A DNA stretch of 64,000 nucleotides from Gnetum montanum (lineage: Eukaryota; Streptophyta; Gnetopsida; Gnetales; Gnetaceae), in assembly GCA_015680685.1 (NCBI GenBank), contig MNCI01020716.1, forward strand, positions 63,400 through 127,399, in the 5' to 3' direction. The position numbers and the translations under genes were made by a program. Below the pieces are notes generated by a model, which saw nothing but the letters and a program-made list of their open reading frames with translations, was not told the DNA's origin and ran no database searches. Positions 22,501-34,857 of the stretch are shown here, one piece after another (positions within the stretch are counted from its first letter, which is position 1; every line of letters begins with the position of its first letter).

Positions 22501-23474
22501 CCTTTGCCCAAAAAGGTGATAGCAAACTTTACAGACATCAACCTTTTGGTTGTCACACTCCTTGATGCCCACGCTGGCTTCTTAGCTGTCACATCAGATA
22601 TTCCATTCTGCACAAATCCCGCGAACAACAGTGCATGCGAACCGCCATCTACGATGTACACTTCTGAAACCAATTGTGCCCCTTGTATGAACTGCGTGCT
22701 CAACACTTCCTCCCAATTCAAGGTAGCAAGATCCAACCGCGCTATTGAGAAAGTACCCCAGATCTGCTTTCTCTGTGAACATATACTTTGCCATCACGAA
22801 CCATACCATTTAACGAACGTTTATGCAATGGAATTTGGGACGTTGCCTCCGAAACGCTGCTATTCAGATCTAGAATCTGCACATACCGAGAATTTTGCTG
22901 AAACACAAGTGTTTTTGATGAATCTGCAGTTACAACCAATACCAGCGGTTTAATGGTTGGATTTGCAGGGAAATTAAGGATTATTCAAGGCCATAGATTG
23001 GCAGGCTACGTAGACATGAAATCCGATTGAAGTGCCCATTCAGATTCATGATTTTCGGAGTTGTGGGTTTGGAAGTAGGCCATTCCTTTGCCGTTGGCTC
23101 CGTTGGCGAGTGCGATCGGGGCGCTAGCGTTTGTGAGAGTGGAAGACTTCATGGCGGTCATCCATCTCCATTTCAGCGGATAGAATGCCACGAGAGACTT
23201 GGTATCGTCACAGTAGACGAAAAGCCATGGCATATGTCTGTACAGAGACGCCTTCACCACCTGACTTGATCTAACGATGCTATTCCAGTTGCGGCACACC
23301 AGACTGATGTTGCAGAAATTCTGCAGACTGTAGATGGCCATGGCGAAAATTGTTTCCAGTGCATCTCTTTCCAGATTTCCAAAATCTCTCTACGNCCTGC
23401 AGACTGTAGATGGCCATGGCGAAAATTGTTTCCAGTGCATCTCTTTCCAGATTTCCAAAATCTCTCTACGCCAT
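22501..23474 (-). pseudogene. F-box protein pseudogene
   Basis: The minus strand starts at an ATG at 23,474 followed at codon 3 by TAG, then RDFGNLERDALETIF, SLQNFCNISLVCRNWNSIVR and SSQVVKASLYRHMPWLFVY, an F-box (Skp1-binding) domain with the usual L-P-D-like start and the CR-W signature. F-box proteins are the substrate-choosing part of SCF ubiquitin ligases. The rest (FYPLKWRWMTAMKSS, VFQQNSRYVQILDLNSS, LDLATLNWEEVL) resembles the C-terminal half of plant F-box proteins of the kelch/associated-domain type. Two in-frame stops near 22,990-23,008 and frame changes near 22,790 and 22,740 mark it as a pseudogene. Part of the F-box is duplicated around the single N at 23,395, which is probably artificial. 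The locus is GC-richer than its surroundings. The 3' end is cut by the LARD-like element at 22,495. Confidence 0.72.
23321..23470. repeat. 74-bp exact direct duplication flanking a single N
   Basis: Positions 23,321-23,394 and 23,397-23,470 are identical, with an N at 23,395 and one base between. Merging them restores a continuous F-box reading. This looks like an unmerged contig overlap. Confidence 0.88.
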
Positions 23475-24244
23475 CTGTCTGAGCAATTGATCTTCACAAC
23501 CTCAGGAAAAGAGGCAGACAGGAATTTATACAGTTATTGACTTCTTGCCCATACACTGTATCATGTTCCTGACTCAGTCGAATGGATTTAATCATCCCAT
23601 CGATGAATTACAGAAAATTCATATTAAAACAAGGACGGTGCAGCGAAGTTCGTTTGTAGCCTTTTTTCAACGCGGCATTGCAATTGCCTAGTAGCTAAGT
23701 AACGTTGAAGAGGTCCAAATGGGTTTGGTACATGAGATAGAGATATTTGAAACTAAACTTTTTTTTTAGTTTCAGACCTAATGGGCAGGTTTAGGGTACA
23801 TAAGCAATATATCAAACTTGTGAATGACAGCGAGATGCAACTCCATGCAGCATTGCAAAAGCTTAAGAGATAAGTAAAGTTGAAAATGCTCAAGGATGTG
23901 TTTGGTGGGCAAGAAATAACACATTTGAAATTTAAATGGTTTTTAATTATATGCAAAACCGCCTAGACTGCGCAGGCAAGAGATATTCCAGTTCAAAACT
24001 AGTAATGAAACTTAAACATGGGATTTCACTGAACTAAGTACATTAATGCACATGGCTGGAATTTTATTGAGCATTAACATGTATTTATCATAGATATATT
24101 TTAGCAGATATAGGCAACATGTTAAATAAGAAGAATTATAAAGGAATATAATGATATAAGTATGACTTATGGTGACGTTGTGGTTGCACAAAAGTATCAA
24201 CTACCACTTGTGTTCATCTCATAGTTAAAATTCTAGATAAGGAA
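23475..24244. other. Upstream flank of the F-box pseudogene
   Basis: Nothing coding is seen. The first 200 bases are GC-richer and could include the old F-box promoter; no TATA box or start that I can defend is visible. The rest is AT-rich. Confidence 0.35.
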
Positions 24245-24455
24245 AATTCACAACTCATGGTTTTCTCATGGTGCATTGACCACAACTCATGATTCATTCA
24301 TGGTAAACATTGTCAAAGGCAAATTCAACGCAACCCATGGTGAAGTTGTATAACTTTTAGCACAACTCATGATAAGGTCATAGAATCCTCAAAAAAAATA
24401 TTTCTATGTTTCTATCATCACCATGAATCATGTTGTAAAACCACAATTCATGGTA
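24245..24455. repeat. Recurring CACAACTCATGG motif
   Basis: CACAACTCATGG or close variants occur at 24,249, 24,281, 24,329, 24,361 and 24,442, with spacings of 32, 48, 32 and 81 bp. The stretch lies just upstream of a copia gag remnant and could be part of its LTR or leader. Confidence 0.45.
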
Positions 24456-24569
24456 TTATAGATAATGGTCAAAAATATTATCCATTTAGACAAAAATAAA
24501 TTTTAGAATCTCCACAAAAGTGTTATTAGACTCTTAGTCACTACGAACTACAACAAGGAAATAGCCAAA

Positions 24570-27014
24570 TGTCCCCATCATATTCAATGGAATTCAAGAC
24601 TTTATTCTTTGGAAAGAAGTAATGAAAGGACTTGTAAAAGTAAACAAAGTGTAGGATATGATAGAGCATGCTAATGCCTTCATCAAAATCACCTTAAAAG
24701 AGGAAACAAAGACAAAGATGATTCTCTAATGCAAGAACTCTTAGAAGTAAAAAGAAAAAGGGAAGGAAAAAAGACTCACATGCTAGAATGATCATCATTT
24801 TTAATGTGTCAGAAAAAATAGCTAGAATATTGTGCTTATTGAACATAGCTAAGGAAATATTGGAAAGATTAGTAACATAGAATATCAACACACAAAAGAA
24901 TTTCTATATAGAATCTAATTTGATAAATTAGAAATTAGAGGGATTAATACATTGAATATTTTTTTGTAAATATGTACAATAGCATCAAAAATATTGATGA
25001 ATTTGCATATGGCTTTACTTAACACTAGAAAATGCAAAACATTATGGTAGTCCTCTACAATGATTCTAGATACCAAAGCATAATGATGAATTTTCTTCAA
25101 AACAAAGAATTCAAACAACTTGCTATTAATGATTTAGTTGATAAGATCAAAACATTAGAAAGTCTGAGAAGGAATAAACGTGATAAAGAGTAAGTCTTCA
25201 CAACTAGTATATGAAGAGAAAGATTCAACAAAAGAAGAAGAATATTTGACCAAAGATATTCCCAAAATTAAAGCAATTCAAACATGATAGAAATTCCACA
25301 AAGAGAAAATAGAGGCTCAACTCTAGATTTGAGGTTCAACATTTCTAAGATAATAATCAAGAAGAAACTACAACATCAAATCAAGAAGAAAACTAGTGTA
25401 AGATCAAAGATCTAAAGTCTAGCAACTTAATTATGCAAGATTCTTGAATTATAACAACACATGCTTTAATCACATGACACCATATAAGTTCCCTCTTTTG
25501 CAATACATACAAAGTAAAATTAGTAGCATAAAAAAATGACATGATAACCATCTCAACATAGAAGGATATGGAAATTGCATCATCAAACTACCTAATAATA
25601 AAGTTATAGCCAATAGTAATATCTTCTATGTACCAAACTTCTCAAATCCTCTTATACTAGTAGGAAAAATGGCCAAGAAAGGGATAAAAGCTAGCTTCAA
25701 AGAAGACTCATGCATCATCAAAAGAAAAATAAAGAAGAAATTATTAGAATAAATGCCTACATTAATAGAATCTATAGTATTGAATTTAATCATTTTGATC
25801 TAAAAGAATCCTCATTATGACAATAACCTCACCATGATTCAAATTACTACTTTAGGAAAAGAATCACAAGACACTCATCAAGGCACCTCTAGGCATTTGA
25901 CAATAAATGAAGAAGCCAAATTTTGGCATAAAATATTGTGACACATCTCATAAAATATTCTAGAGAAAATGTCAAAGCTAAGGAAAGCTATAGGAATCTA
26001 AATAAAAGATACTCCCAAAGAAAAATGTGAAATTTTCATTCAATGGAAGCAAACCGATAGTCCTCATATTATAACTATTCATAGAAAAGAAATCCATCTT
26101 GATCTTCTTCATAAGAATCTCATTAGACCTATTCCTATCACTCAATAGAAGGAGCTAATTATATGGTAGACATGGTGAATGATTATTCAATATATACTTG
26201 AAAATACAACATGAAAATAAGGCTAAGGCAATTATCAAATTCAATTACTTCTGTACCATCATGAATAATACCATGGGCCTACTAATTAAGCCATCAAATC
26301 AAATAGAGGGGGAGGATTCATCACTTAATAATTCAAATATTTCTCTACATATTAAGAGATTTTGACTAGACCATATGGAGATATAGTCCACAATGCAATG
26401 GCCTTATAAAAAGGAAGAATACAATCTTATAAGACATCATGAGATGTCTTCTAAAAAATGCTCAAATCACTAACAACTTTTTGGAGCATGGCCATGAATG
26501 TAGTAACCTATATTACAAATAGGATAATCAACAAAAGTAATAAAGATAAGTTCCCTTATGAACTTTTCTACATAAAAATTCCAAATATAAAATACATAAG
26601 ACCATTTGGATGTCACTATTATGTTAAAACTTCAAAATCATTCATAAATAAACTAGAAAACAAAGGAAAGAAATGCATTTTTCTATATTATGATACTAAA
26701 ACAAGTGCGCATACTTGCTATGATCCTATAGAGAAAAAATGACATTCATCTAGAGATGTTATTTTCATGGAAGAGTAATTTTTCATGAAAGATTTTTAGA
26801 TTTAAAATGAAAGGATAGAATTCAAAAACAATTACAAACTATGGTTACAATGAGATCATCCTCAACAAAAAATGTTGGACAATAAATTTAAAAGAAGAAT
26901 CACTATATCTAATGCCATCAGCAACATAGCATACTTAGCCCTCTCTCTAGAACCAATAAATGTAGAAGGAGCCTTGGAAAGAAAAACATGTTTTAAAGTT
27001 TTCTTTATGTTGAG
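24570..27014 (+). mobile_element. Ty1/copia remnant: gag, protease, integrase, start of RT
   Basis: The plus strand reads gag near 24,590-24,900 (FILWKEVMKGLVKVNKV, then RMIIIFNVSEKIARIL and LNIAKEILERLV). A protease-region segment follows near 25,480-25,740 (MTPYKFPLL, IIKLPNNKVIANSNIFYVPN, LILVGKMAKKGIKASFKEDS). The pre-integrase zinc region lies near 25,910-26,080 (EEAKFWHKIL, LEKMSKLRKAIGI), and the integrase C-terminal side at 26,458-26,742 (FPYELFYIKIPNIKYIRPFG, KGKKCIFLYYDTKT). RT begins near 26,900 (LALSLEPINVEGALE) and is cut at 27,014 by the LTR of a gypsy element. All parts carry many stops. No LTR or primer site could be identified on the left. Confidence 0.75.
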
Positions 27015-27895
27015 TGATGAGTGGCAAGGTACCCCTATGTCCAACCATACAAATCACAAGTGTCCACACATGATCTAGTCGAATTCCATGGATGGGACTA
27101 GTTGTGGCATCTAGATTATTATGCCTTGATCGTAGTTCACTATCTTTCCACTTGGACTAGTGGTAGCTTTGTCACATATAATTTAGTCCAAAGTGAGGTA
27201 TATGATTTTTATTATTTTATATTTTAGTATTATACGATTAACAATAGGTTGAAACTTAATCTGTAATTAATTGAACTAAACTAATTTCTAATTAATAATC
27301 ATCTACCCTAACATAAGTATCTGATCCCACTTCTTGTGCACATCATGAACACATATAATGTTGTTGGGTTCCAAACGTTAAGCATTACTGGGATTACCAA
27401 GAGTCATACACATGCTTGAAGTGCTCATACTTATGTGCTTAATTAATTAACATGCATGAAAATGTAAATATTAACTAAGTACATGAAAAGTAAATTGCAT
27501 GGAAAATATATCTAATCTAAGTCAAAGTGCTGCAATGAATATGAATCAATCTTGATCTTATTGTCATTCATGGAATATGTCTAGGTACATTTCCACTTGA
27601 ATAAGACTTCATACAATTGACTCAGATCCACTCTATGAGCACTCACTGACTGTTCTCTAAGATGATGGAATAAAACTACAAGAATATAGCTACTCTATTT
27701 ACAAAAATATGAAAAACTAATGCAAAACTTACTTCAAATTAGGAGCCCAAGAACTATATTTATAGGCCAATGTATAACCCCCAACATCAAATACCCAATG
27801 TCATGTCAAGACCGCAACATTGGAGCAAACAAAAAATAGCAATTCATTAAATGTCAAGGCTTTGATGTCAAGGCCAAGAAAATCATGACTCATCA
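27015..27895 (-). repeat. 3' LTR of the second Gy1-family copy
   Basis: 881 bp, bounded by TGATGAGT and ACTCATCA, with a TATA box on the minus strand (plus-strand TATATTTATAGG at 27,756). GATATC motifs have decayed here (ACATCAAATACCCAATGTC). The ends match the LTRs at 9,819 and 47,394. Confidence 0.8.
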
Positions 27896-30625
27896 TACCC
27901 CCATGACTGAATGAAAACTCATCTTCAAGTTAAAAAAAATGAGGAACAAGTTCTTTATAAAATATTGGAAAGGTATGGAATTATTGACTAATATGAAAAC
28001 TATTGACTGACTTTGAGTGCCACATTATAGAATTTTATTCAAGTGGATGCATAAAAAATGATGAAGTGATAAAAAGACTACACAGACATTAAAGATTACA
28101 AAATTTGTAGATGTCCTTAAAAGTCCACTGAAGATGATTCTTCTTGTTGTCATTAGTAGTAACCTTGATTGTTATGTCAGTGCTTCTCTAGTTATGTAGA
28201 ACATTCTTGAAGGGTGGACTAAATTTTTTTCTCATTACCCCATGGATCTAGCAAACATGCAAAGCATGAGCTAGTATCCTGTATGTGCTATGATGTGTCC
28301 ATGGTCATATCCTCTATTGTCCCTCTCTTGGCTTTGTTTCATGCCTAGCAAAATACCTTCTTCCTTAGATGTTTCTTTTAGCATCACCTATAGTCACCAA
28401 AGGATCAACATTAGCTATGGTAAATTTTCCTTAATAGTTAACCCTTGTTGGATTCCTTATTTTTCGTTTAAGCACAATGTGATTACAGCATATCCTGTCT
28501 AAAGCTTTGAGGTAACTACAACCATTAATTTGTTCACATTATTTTGATCAATTACTATTAGTTACCATGATGTTCGAAGATAGGTTGTTAAAAAAAATTT
28601 TAAAAATTTTGAAGCAAGCATCCCTATCCCCCATGACTAATAAGCGTAACTCTGGAATCACATAGGTTTTTGAATAATTGAAGCCAAAGGTCTAATTTAG
28701 AAGATGGCCAAGAAATATTAATGGATATAGAAATAGAAAAATAGGAAAAATTAATGAAACATATGAGAATTAGTTCCAAAATCATGCATAAATTTAGAGA
28801 AACTATCATTGATGTTCTAGAAGATGTGAAGGTTACTTCAAAGCCATGATCAACAAAAGTTATGTCCCTTCCCAAAGTAGGCTCTTGGCATCATGCCCTT
28901 GCATAACCACTTCTATAGATGTCCGTGGGAACCTAAGAAGTTAAATGTAGACCATGCCTTTGTTCCAAACAACATACAACTACTATTGTTAGGATGTTGC
29001 ACTATACTACAAAAAACCAAAAGGCTCATAATCTCATGTAGTAGTGAGGTGAATAATGGAATGAGAAGGGACTTCAAAGATTAGGATGTAAGGTACTTGA
29101 CCATGCCCACAACAGATTCTTGTGACAAGTGTGATTAAAATGATCAACATAACTATTCATCAAAGTTCAGACTAAGTTCATACCATGAACAATGACCTTG
29201 CATTAATGTATTCCTTCTTGCCAACCACCATGAGTCCATAACCATCACAAAGAACAATCATCACTCCAAAAAGAGAAGAAAAAAGAAGAAGGGAGGAACA
29301 ACTTTATTTACAAGGGCATATTCAAACATGGGTAACATGTCTTTCCAACTCCATAACCAATTCTTATAGCCTGTTATTGTGTCTAAGGGGTGTGCTTTGA
29401 ATTCCCATTATTGTTTTTATTTTTTTTCTTTTTCTTCTTCTTTTTACTTTTTTCTTATTTTTTCTTTGGTTTTTTTTTGTGTCTTTTTTTTTCCTAATGG
29501 GAACCACACCATGCAAAGACAGAGATTTCTTTTTATTGGTTAATGGAGGAGTGATGGTACATCCTAAGAGGAGTCATAAACCACATGAAGGAAGTCAAAA
29601 AGAGACCTTAACAAATCCCCTTGAGGTCACACCCTTTGCCATTTCCACTTGGTCATTTGCTCTTTCTTCAAGATACAATGACAATTGATTAATTTTAGTT
29701 TCATAAAAGAAGAACCAAATTATTTCCATAAAAAAGACCTTTTATTTAGAGAATTAGAGGGGTGGATGAGGTGGTCTCACTACTTTACACAATTACTTAC
29801 CCAATCATCTTAATAGTATAGCACAAAAAACCCAACACATAGTGTTGACTTTTGCATCATGACTTTGCAATTTTATTAATAAAAACATAAAATACATACA
29901 TAAAAATGACTCAATAAAAGAGAAAAATATAAAGAAATGGAAAACATATGAAGAATTAGAAAATTTTAGAACTAATAAGTAAATCAATTTCTTCCATACA
30001 TCTTTGAGATAATTTTATATTCTCATTTTCAGGCCACTGTGTGTCTTTTTCTTTAGTGGATACTGTGTAGATTTGCTTTTGCTCACACACTTTCTCTTGA
30101 ACTTTATGGTGGATCACTATAGGGGTTGTGTTAATATTTTGAACTTCCGACCCACAAATGCACCCTTTATCATTATTGGTAATGCATGGATTCTTCTATC
30201 TCTCTACAATGATAGGTTTATCATTTATGTCTTACGTTGGAGTGGTGATGGTTATTGGCATTTGTGTATGATTAGGAGACATCATTTTTGTGAGGAAGGT
30301 AGTTGCATCAGATTGTCCTTGTGCTGTTTGAGGTGATATAGTAGGTCCATGAGTGTTTTGCTTCAACTTACATCCTTTCCTCCAAAAGAGAAATTTTCAA
30401 GATCTTGGTGGAGATCTACTACCATTATCATTTATGTGTATGTTTAACAAGTGACATTCTCTCGATGATGTTATGGTGTTGAACCTTCCTGTGTTGTTGG
30501 AGGTGACATATGATGGAGGTGAGTATGAGAATATTGAGGATATGATGTAGGATGAGAGGTGTGAGGTAGTGATCTCATATAAGATTTTACAGGATAATGA
30601 TATTTGGGAGAATGGTGACAAATTA
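27015..30625 (-). mobile_element. Gy1-family gypsy copy, 3' LTR and non-coding 3' region
   Basis: The 3' LTR (27,015-27,895) starts TGATGAGTGGCAAGG, one base away from the RT start of a copia element that it interrupts. The polypurine tract (TACCCCCATGACTG on the plus strand) follows at 27,896. From there to about 30,050 the DNA matches the untranslated region of Gy1 (1,387-3,000) and of element A (47,085-47,390; 55,734-56,340) in blocks. No gag or pol is present: the copy is cut near 30,625, where the leader of a copia element starts. A pyrimidine-rich tract lies at 29,415-29,490. Confidence 0.75.
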
Positions 30626-30631
30626 AGAAAA

Positions 30632-32068
30632 ATAATTTAATACATCATCCTAATTAATCATATCAAATATAATAAAAATTCCTATGGGAAAAAATCTATT
30701 ATATTACATATGATTAATCCTAGTTTAATGTTTATTTACCATATGTGATCCAAAGACTCTTAATATATAATTTTGCATAATTAAAGATGCTATGGATACT
30801 CTTTAATTATACAAAATTATATAGATAGCTAGCCATTTATTTTTATGCACAAAAATTATTTTTCTAACACATATATCAATATGTCTCTTTATAGATATAT
30901 ACAAAACAAATTATGCATAAAATAAATTACCAAATTTTAACATTCCTTAAGAAATATGATATTAAAATAAACATAATTTTATTTTAGAAATATTAATCAA
31001 TAAGCAACTTTATGCATTTCTAAATAAATTACCAAAATTTTAAAATTCATAAAAATTTTGGTAATTTTAATCCCAAAAATATTTTTAAAATGCCAAAATA
31101 ATTTAATTTGTAAGAATTGAATAAAATTTAGCATAAATTAAATTTCAAAATTTTATCTAATCTAAATTTCAAAAAATTATTTAGCATGATTTCAGAAAAC
31201 AACATGTCGTTTTTGCAAAGAACTGCACATTTCATAACTTCAAAACGACATGCTATTTAGCTACTATAAAAATGGTGTTGTTTTAAAGCTTCCTTAAATG
31301 CAAAATCTAGCATCATGTTTCATGTTTCAAATCACCAAATTATTAGAAATTTAACCCACTAATGATTTCTAACATTATTTTTCACAAATAATCATTGAAA
31401 AATAAATTCTACCAATTCAAACCATTGTAGAAAACTTTATTAATAGAAACCTCATCTGAATAAGTTCTAAGCATCAAGAAAGAGACCTAATTGGCTTCGA
31501 TACCAAATGTAAGAAAATTTTGCTATAAAACATTGATCAAAGCATGCATTTAACTAAATTGCAAAAAATCACCAAAATGCAAAAATAAACCAAAAACCAA
31601 CCTCCAGCCATTGATGCTCTTGTTTGGATTGCATAAACATGTTTCAAAAAGTGTTTTGGATTCTTCTATGGCACTAACACTCAACAACAACAATGATGTA
31701 CGCACACTCTGAGTGTTTGTGATAGGGACCCAAAAGTTGTAACACTGTGATGAGTTTGATATTTTTTGGTGCTTGTTTTTTTTCTCATCAAGAACATTTT
31801 ATAGGTTAGAAACTAAGTTACCAAGGATTAACTTCTAGTTTAGATGGAAAATATGAGACCATTTTTATGAAAACCATTACAAGAAATTTAATTGGTCTCA
31901 AATTTGAAACCATTTGTTCCTCATATGGCATAAAGGATTATATTAAAACTTTCCATAGCATGTAAATAGTTACATTGAAACTTTCAATAATGCGTAAATG
32001 ATTAGATTGAAACTTTCATAAACAGTTATTTTCAAAATTTTTATAATGTGTACATAGTTACATTGAAA
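30632..32068 (-). mobile_element. Copia leader and 5' LTR fragment
   Basis: It matches 61,692-63,1xx base for base at high identity over about 1.35 kb. In that complete element this segment is the leader between gag and the primer site followed by the 5' LTR. Here the LTR begins TGTAAGAAAATTTTGC at 31,508, preceded on the minus strand by the primer site TTTGGTATCGAAGCC (tRNA-iMet type, decayed). No gag is attached on the left. On the right the LTR stops inside its repeats at 32,068, where the LTR of the next gypsy element begins. Confidence 0.8.
31508..32068 (-). repeat. Copia LTR, right end missing
   Basis: Homologous to 62,618-63,257 and to the split LTR at 45,979-46,250 plus 56,798-57,131. 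It ends within the array of about 34-bp repeats (TTACATTGAAACTTTCAATAATG), at a CTTTCAATGAGAG junction shared with the gypsy LTR. Confidence 0.78.
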
Positions 32069-34091
32069 CTTTCAATGAGAGCTGTCATGCAACCTTTAAA
32101 TTATTATCATCTATCAATAGAACCCCCTCTCCTCATAATGATGACCCCTACTCATATTTGGTTTTTGGGTTTTGATCCTCTCCTTTCTTCTAAAATTATG
32201 ACCGTTAATTATATTTTGCTTAACTTCTACTTGAAGCATTATTATATGTACAAAAGAAAATACAAGCAACATTTAAGGGGTTGTTATAAGAACTAGATGA
32301 TGGTACATGATACTAACATGAAAAAACATTTTATAGAACTTAATTAGAATTTGTGTGACATATTATCGAATGAAATAAAACCCATAACTTAACCTTTCCA
32401 AATCAAACATTTGGATTTGAAACTAGCCCTAATTTTTTAAAATCTATATAACCTCAGGATTCTATGTACCTAGACTTAAGTAACGCAAAGGCCACACTAA
32501 AATGTGGCATTGTTGACATAAACTATCCACACAAAACCATTATGCTAAATATTTGTAAATTTAGATTTATATTCTATATAAGAGAGATGCTCCTCTCAGC
32601 ATTGTAGACATTGTCAAGATATCATATCCATCTAAAATAACATTCAGCATCTCTAGGAAGTTGCAAGGTGAAGTTAGTTAATTCTTAGAGGGTTTTGATA
32701 ACTTAGAGTTCTAATATATCTTCTTCTCAGTCCCTGAAGTTAGGCTTTACTTTCAAAAGCATATCAATGAATGATATGGAGGATGCATATTATCCTTACT
32801 TGGATACACAACTCAAAGATATGTTGGATGAATAATTAAAAATAGGAGTTGAAGCTATAAATTTGGATTCAAACACAATAACAAACATTACTAAAAATAT
32901 CAATGGCCCATCAAATAAGGAGCCAACTAGTGTGGTAGTAGGCATTTCGTGAGAGTCATGGTTGTGGTGGGCAACATGGGCAACACGTGTCCCTAATGTG
33001 CAAGCGATGGCAGAGGTGAACATAACCAACAATGGTGGACATGGGCAAGTGACAGATGTGGGCATTCATAACAGCAGCAAAAAGAGGTTGATAAGAGGGG
33101 AAGTCATCAACAAGCAAGAGGGGAAGACATCGCTCGAGGTCTCCCACTCACTAGTAGTAGATGACAGTCAAAAGGTGGTAGCACATGGTGTCAAATTATA
33201 AACAATGATGGCACATAGGGATGACAATTATCTCTTAGCCTCCCCCTCTCCCATCAATAGGTACATCAATAATGGCACATGGAAAGTGTGCACATGCTAG
33301 ATAGACAATGGGTGATTAGAGCAAGGCCTCTCACTCCTAGTGATCGATGGGCAAATGATGTTTGTGGTAGCAACATTTACGACAACTTCCAATGGTTGCA
33401 ACATGTGCATTCATCAACAAGTGCATGGTAGTTAGCTACCAATAGTGAGTAGGTGTGAACTTCCATGGAAATGATGAATGTAGGTGGCACATGGTGATGT
33501 TGTAGGGGGCATGAGATAGTGAGCATGGTGTGCAATGATGGCATGTAAACAGTGGTGGACGGTGGTAACCGATGGCAGACATGGTACACAGTGATGCAAA
33601 TTAGAGGCACAGATGGCAATGGAAATGATATGAGCTAGTAGCAACCAATGGACAATAGGAGCCTATAAATAGTAACAAGCATGATAGACAATGATGCACA
33701 ACAAAGGCATGAATAACAATGTTAGGCAACACATAACAAAAATGGTAGTGCATGTCAGCAATGGTGGTAGGTGGCAGTAGTAGCGATGGTAGTGCATTCT
33801 TGCATAGTAGGGTTTTCTTTTTTTTTTCTTTTTTTTGCAACAATAAGGTTTTCTAGTATCCAATGGGCACCACCAACAGCAACAATGTTGCGAGCAAACA
33901 CAACAAATGGCAAAAAATGACAAAAGCATGATGGCAAGGAGGTATGATCCCTATTTAATCATTTAATGTCACATAGTCCTCTGTAGCTAAGACTATTTCC
34001 TAGTTTCCATACCCATACTGGAGGCACCCTAGGTGATAGTCTCCATAAACAAGTTTTACCAAGTATTGATGTGTCCAAAATTTATGCATCA
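32069..34091 (+). repeat. 5' LTR of element E
   Basis: It carries a plus-strand TATA box at 32,573, a purine/GC-richer middle rich in ATGG and GTGG words (32,950-33,800), a poly-T run at 33,817-33,836 and the end TGTCCAAAATTTATGCATCA. A decayed primer site may follow (TTTTGGTGC at 34,098). Confidence 0.75.
32573..32581 (+). promoter_or_regulatory. LTR TATA box of element E
   Basis: TCTATATAAGAGAGATGCTC is a good plant TATA context about 500 bp into the LTR. The right LTR has TCTATGTAAGAGAGAC at the same place (39,869), one substitution from it. Confidence 0.55.
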
Positions 34092-34857
34092 ACACCCTTT
34101 TGGTGCTAATAAGAGAGCTAGTTTTCCAACATCTATTTTCCCTATATGTTTCTAAAAATATTAGTTTATCTATTTTTTCCTATTGATTTTCACTATCTAT
34201 TTCTATTTTTTCTTTCCTATTTTCATTCCTATTTCTATTCTTAGTTACCAATTTATAGATTCTAAAGATTTCTATTTTTTTGGTTTTTGAAAATTTCTAT
34301 TGTCTATTCTTGTTAACATTCATCTATTTTTAGTTCTCGTTCCAAAAAAACAATTTATTTTCCTATTTCAATTTCTGATTAGGTTACCTAAAACCTTTAG
34401 TGGCCTATTTCTGATACTGGTTCTAGTTAATGATAATATATTTTCAATTTTATTACTCTATTTTAGTTTCATTTTCAAATCTCCAAATTTATACTCTGGC
34501 AATCCTTACCTTAGCTCCAACTTTGGTGAGGTGATTCAAATCATTCCACTTTTAATTCACTTTTCTAAAATTTTACAATTTTTTGTTTTGTTTACAATTT
34601 GGATTTTTCTTTTAAAAATAAAAATAAATAAATAAATATAGTATTTAAATATTTTTCCATTTTCATTAATTTTTACAATTTATTAGCATTTTAAATTTCC
34701 TGTTATTTTTCATTTTATGTGTGAATCATCCTATAAAACATCTCAACAAAGAGCTTCTACTCCTACCCCTAGTTGACCAGCTACTCATCATTTCACTTTA
34801 AGAAAACAACAAACCTTGCATTTCCCAAGCTCTATCCTTAGAAGGATTTGAACTAGG
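34092..34857. other. Leader region of element E
   Basis: T-rich, without a convincing frame. It lies between the LTR and the gag start at 34,858; the open stretch at 34,300-34,635 is low in complexity and I do not regard it as a gene. Confidence 0.4.

Noticed and set aside
32796-33937. Overlapping open frames on both strands with His/Cys-rich products
   Set aside because: They lie within the element E LTR, are low in complexity (ATGG/GTGG words) and are not kept in the second LTR copy.
34300-34635. 111-codon open frame on the plus strand
   Set aside because: Phe/Leu/Ile-rich translation of a T-rich leader; explained by composition and lying between the LTR and gag.
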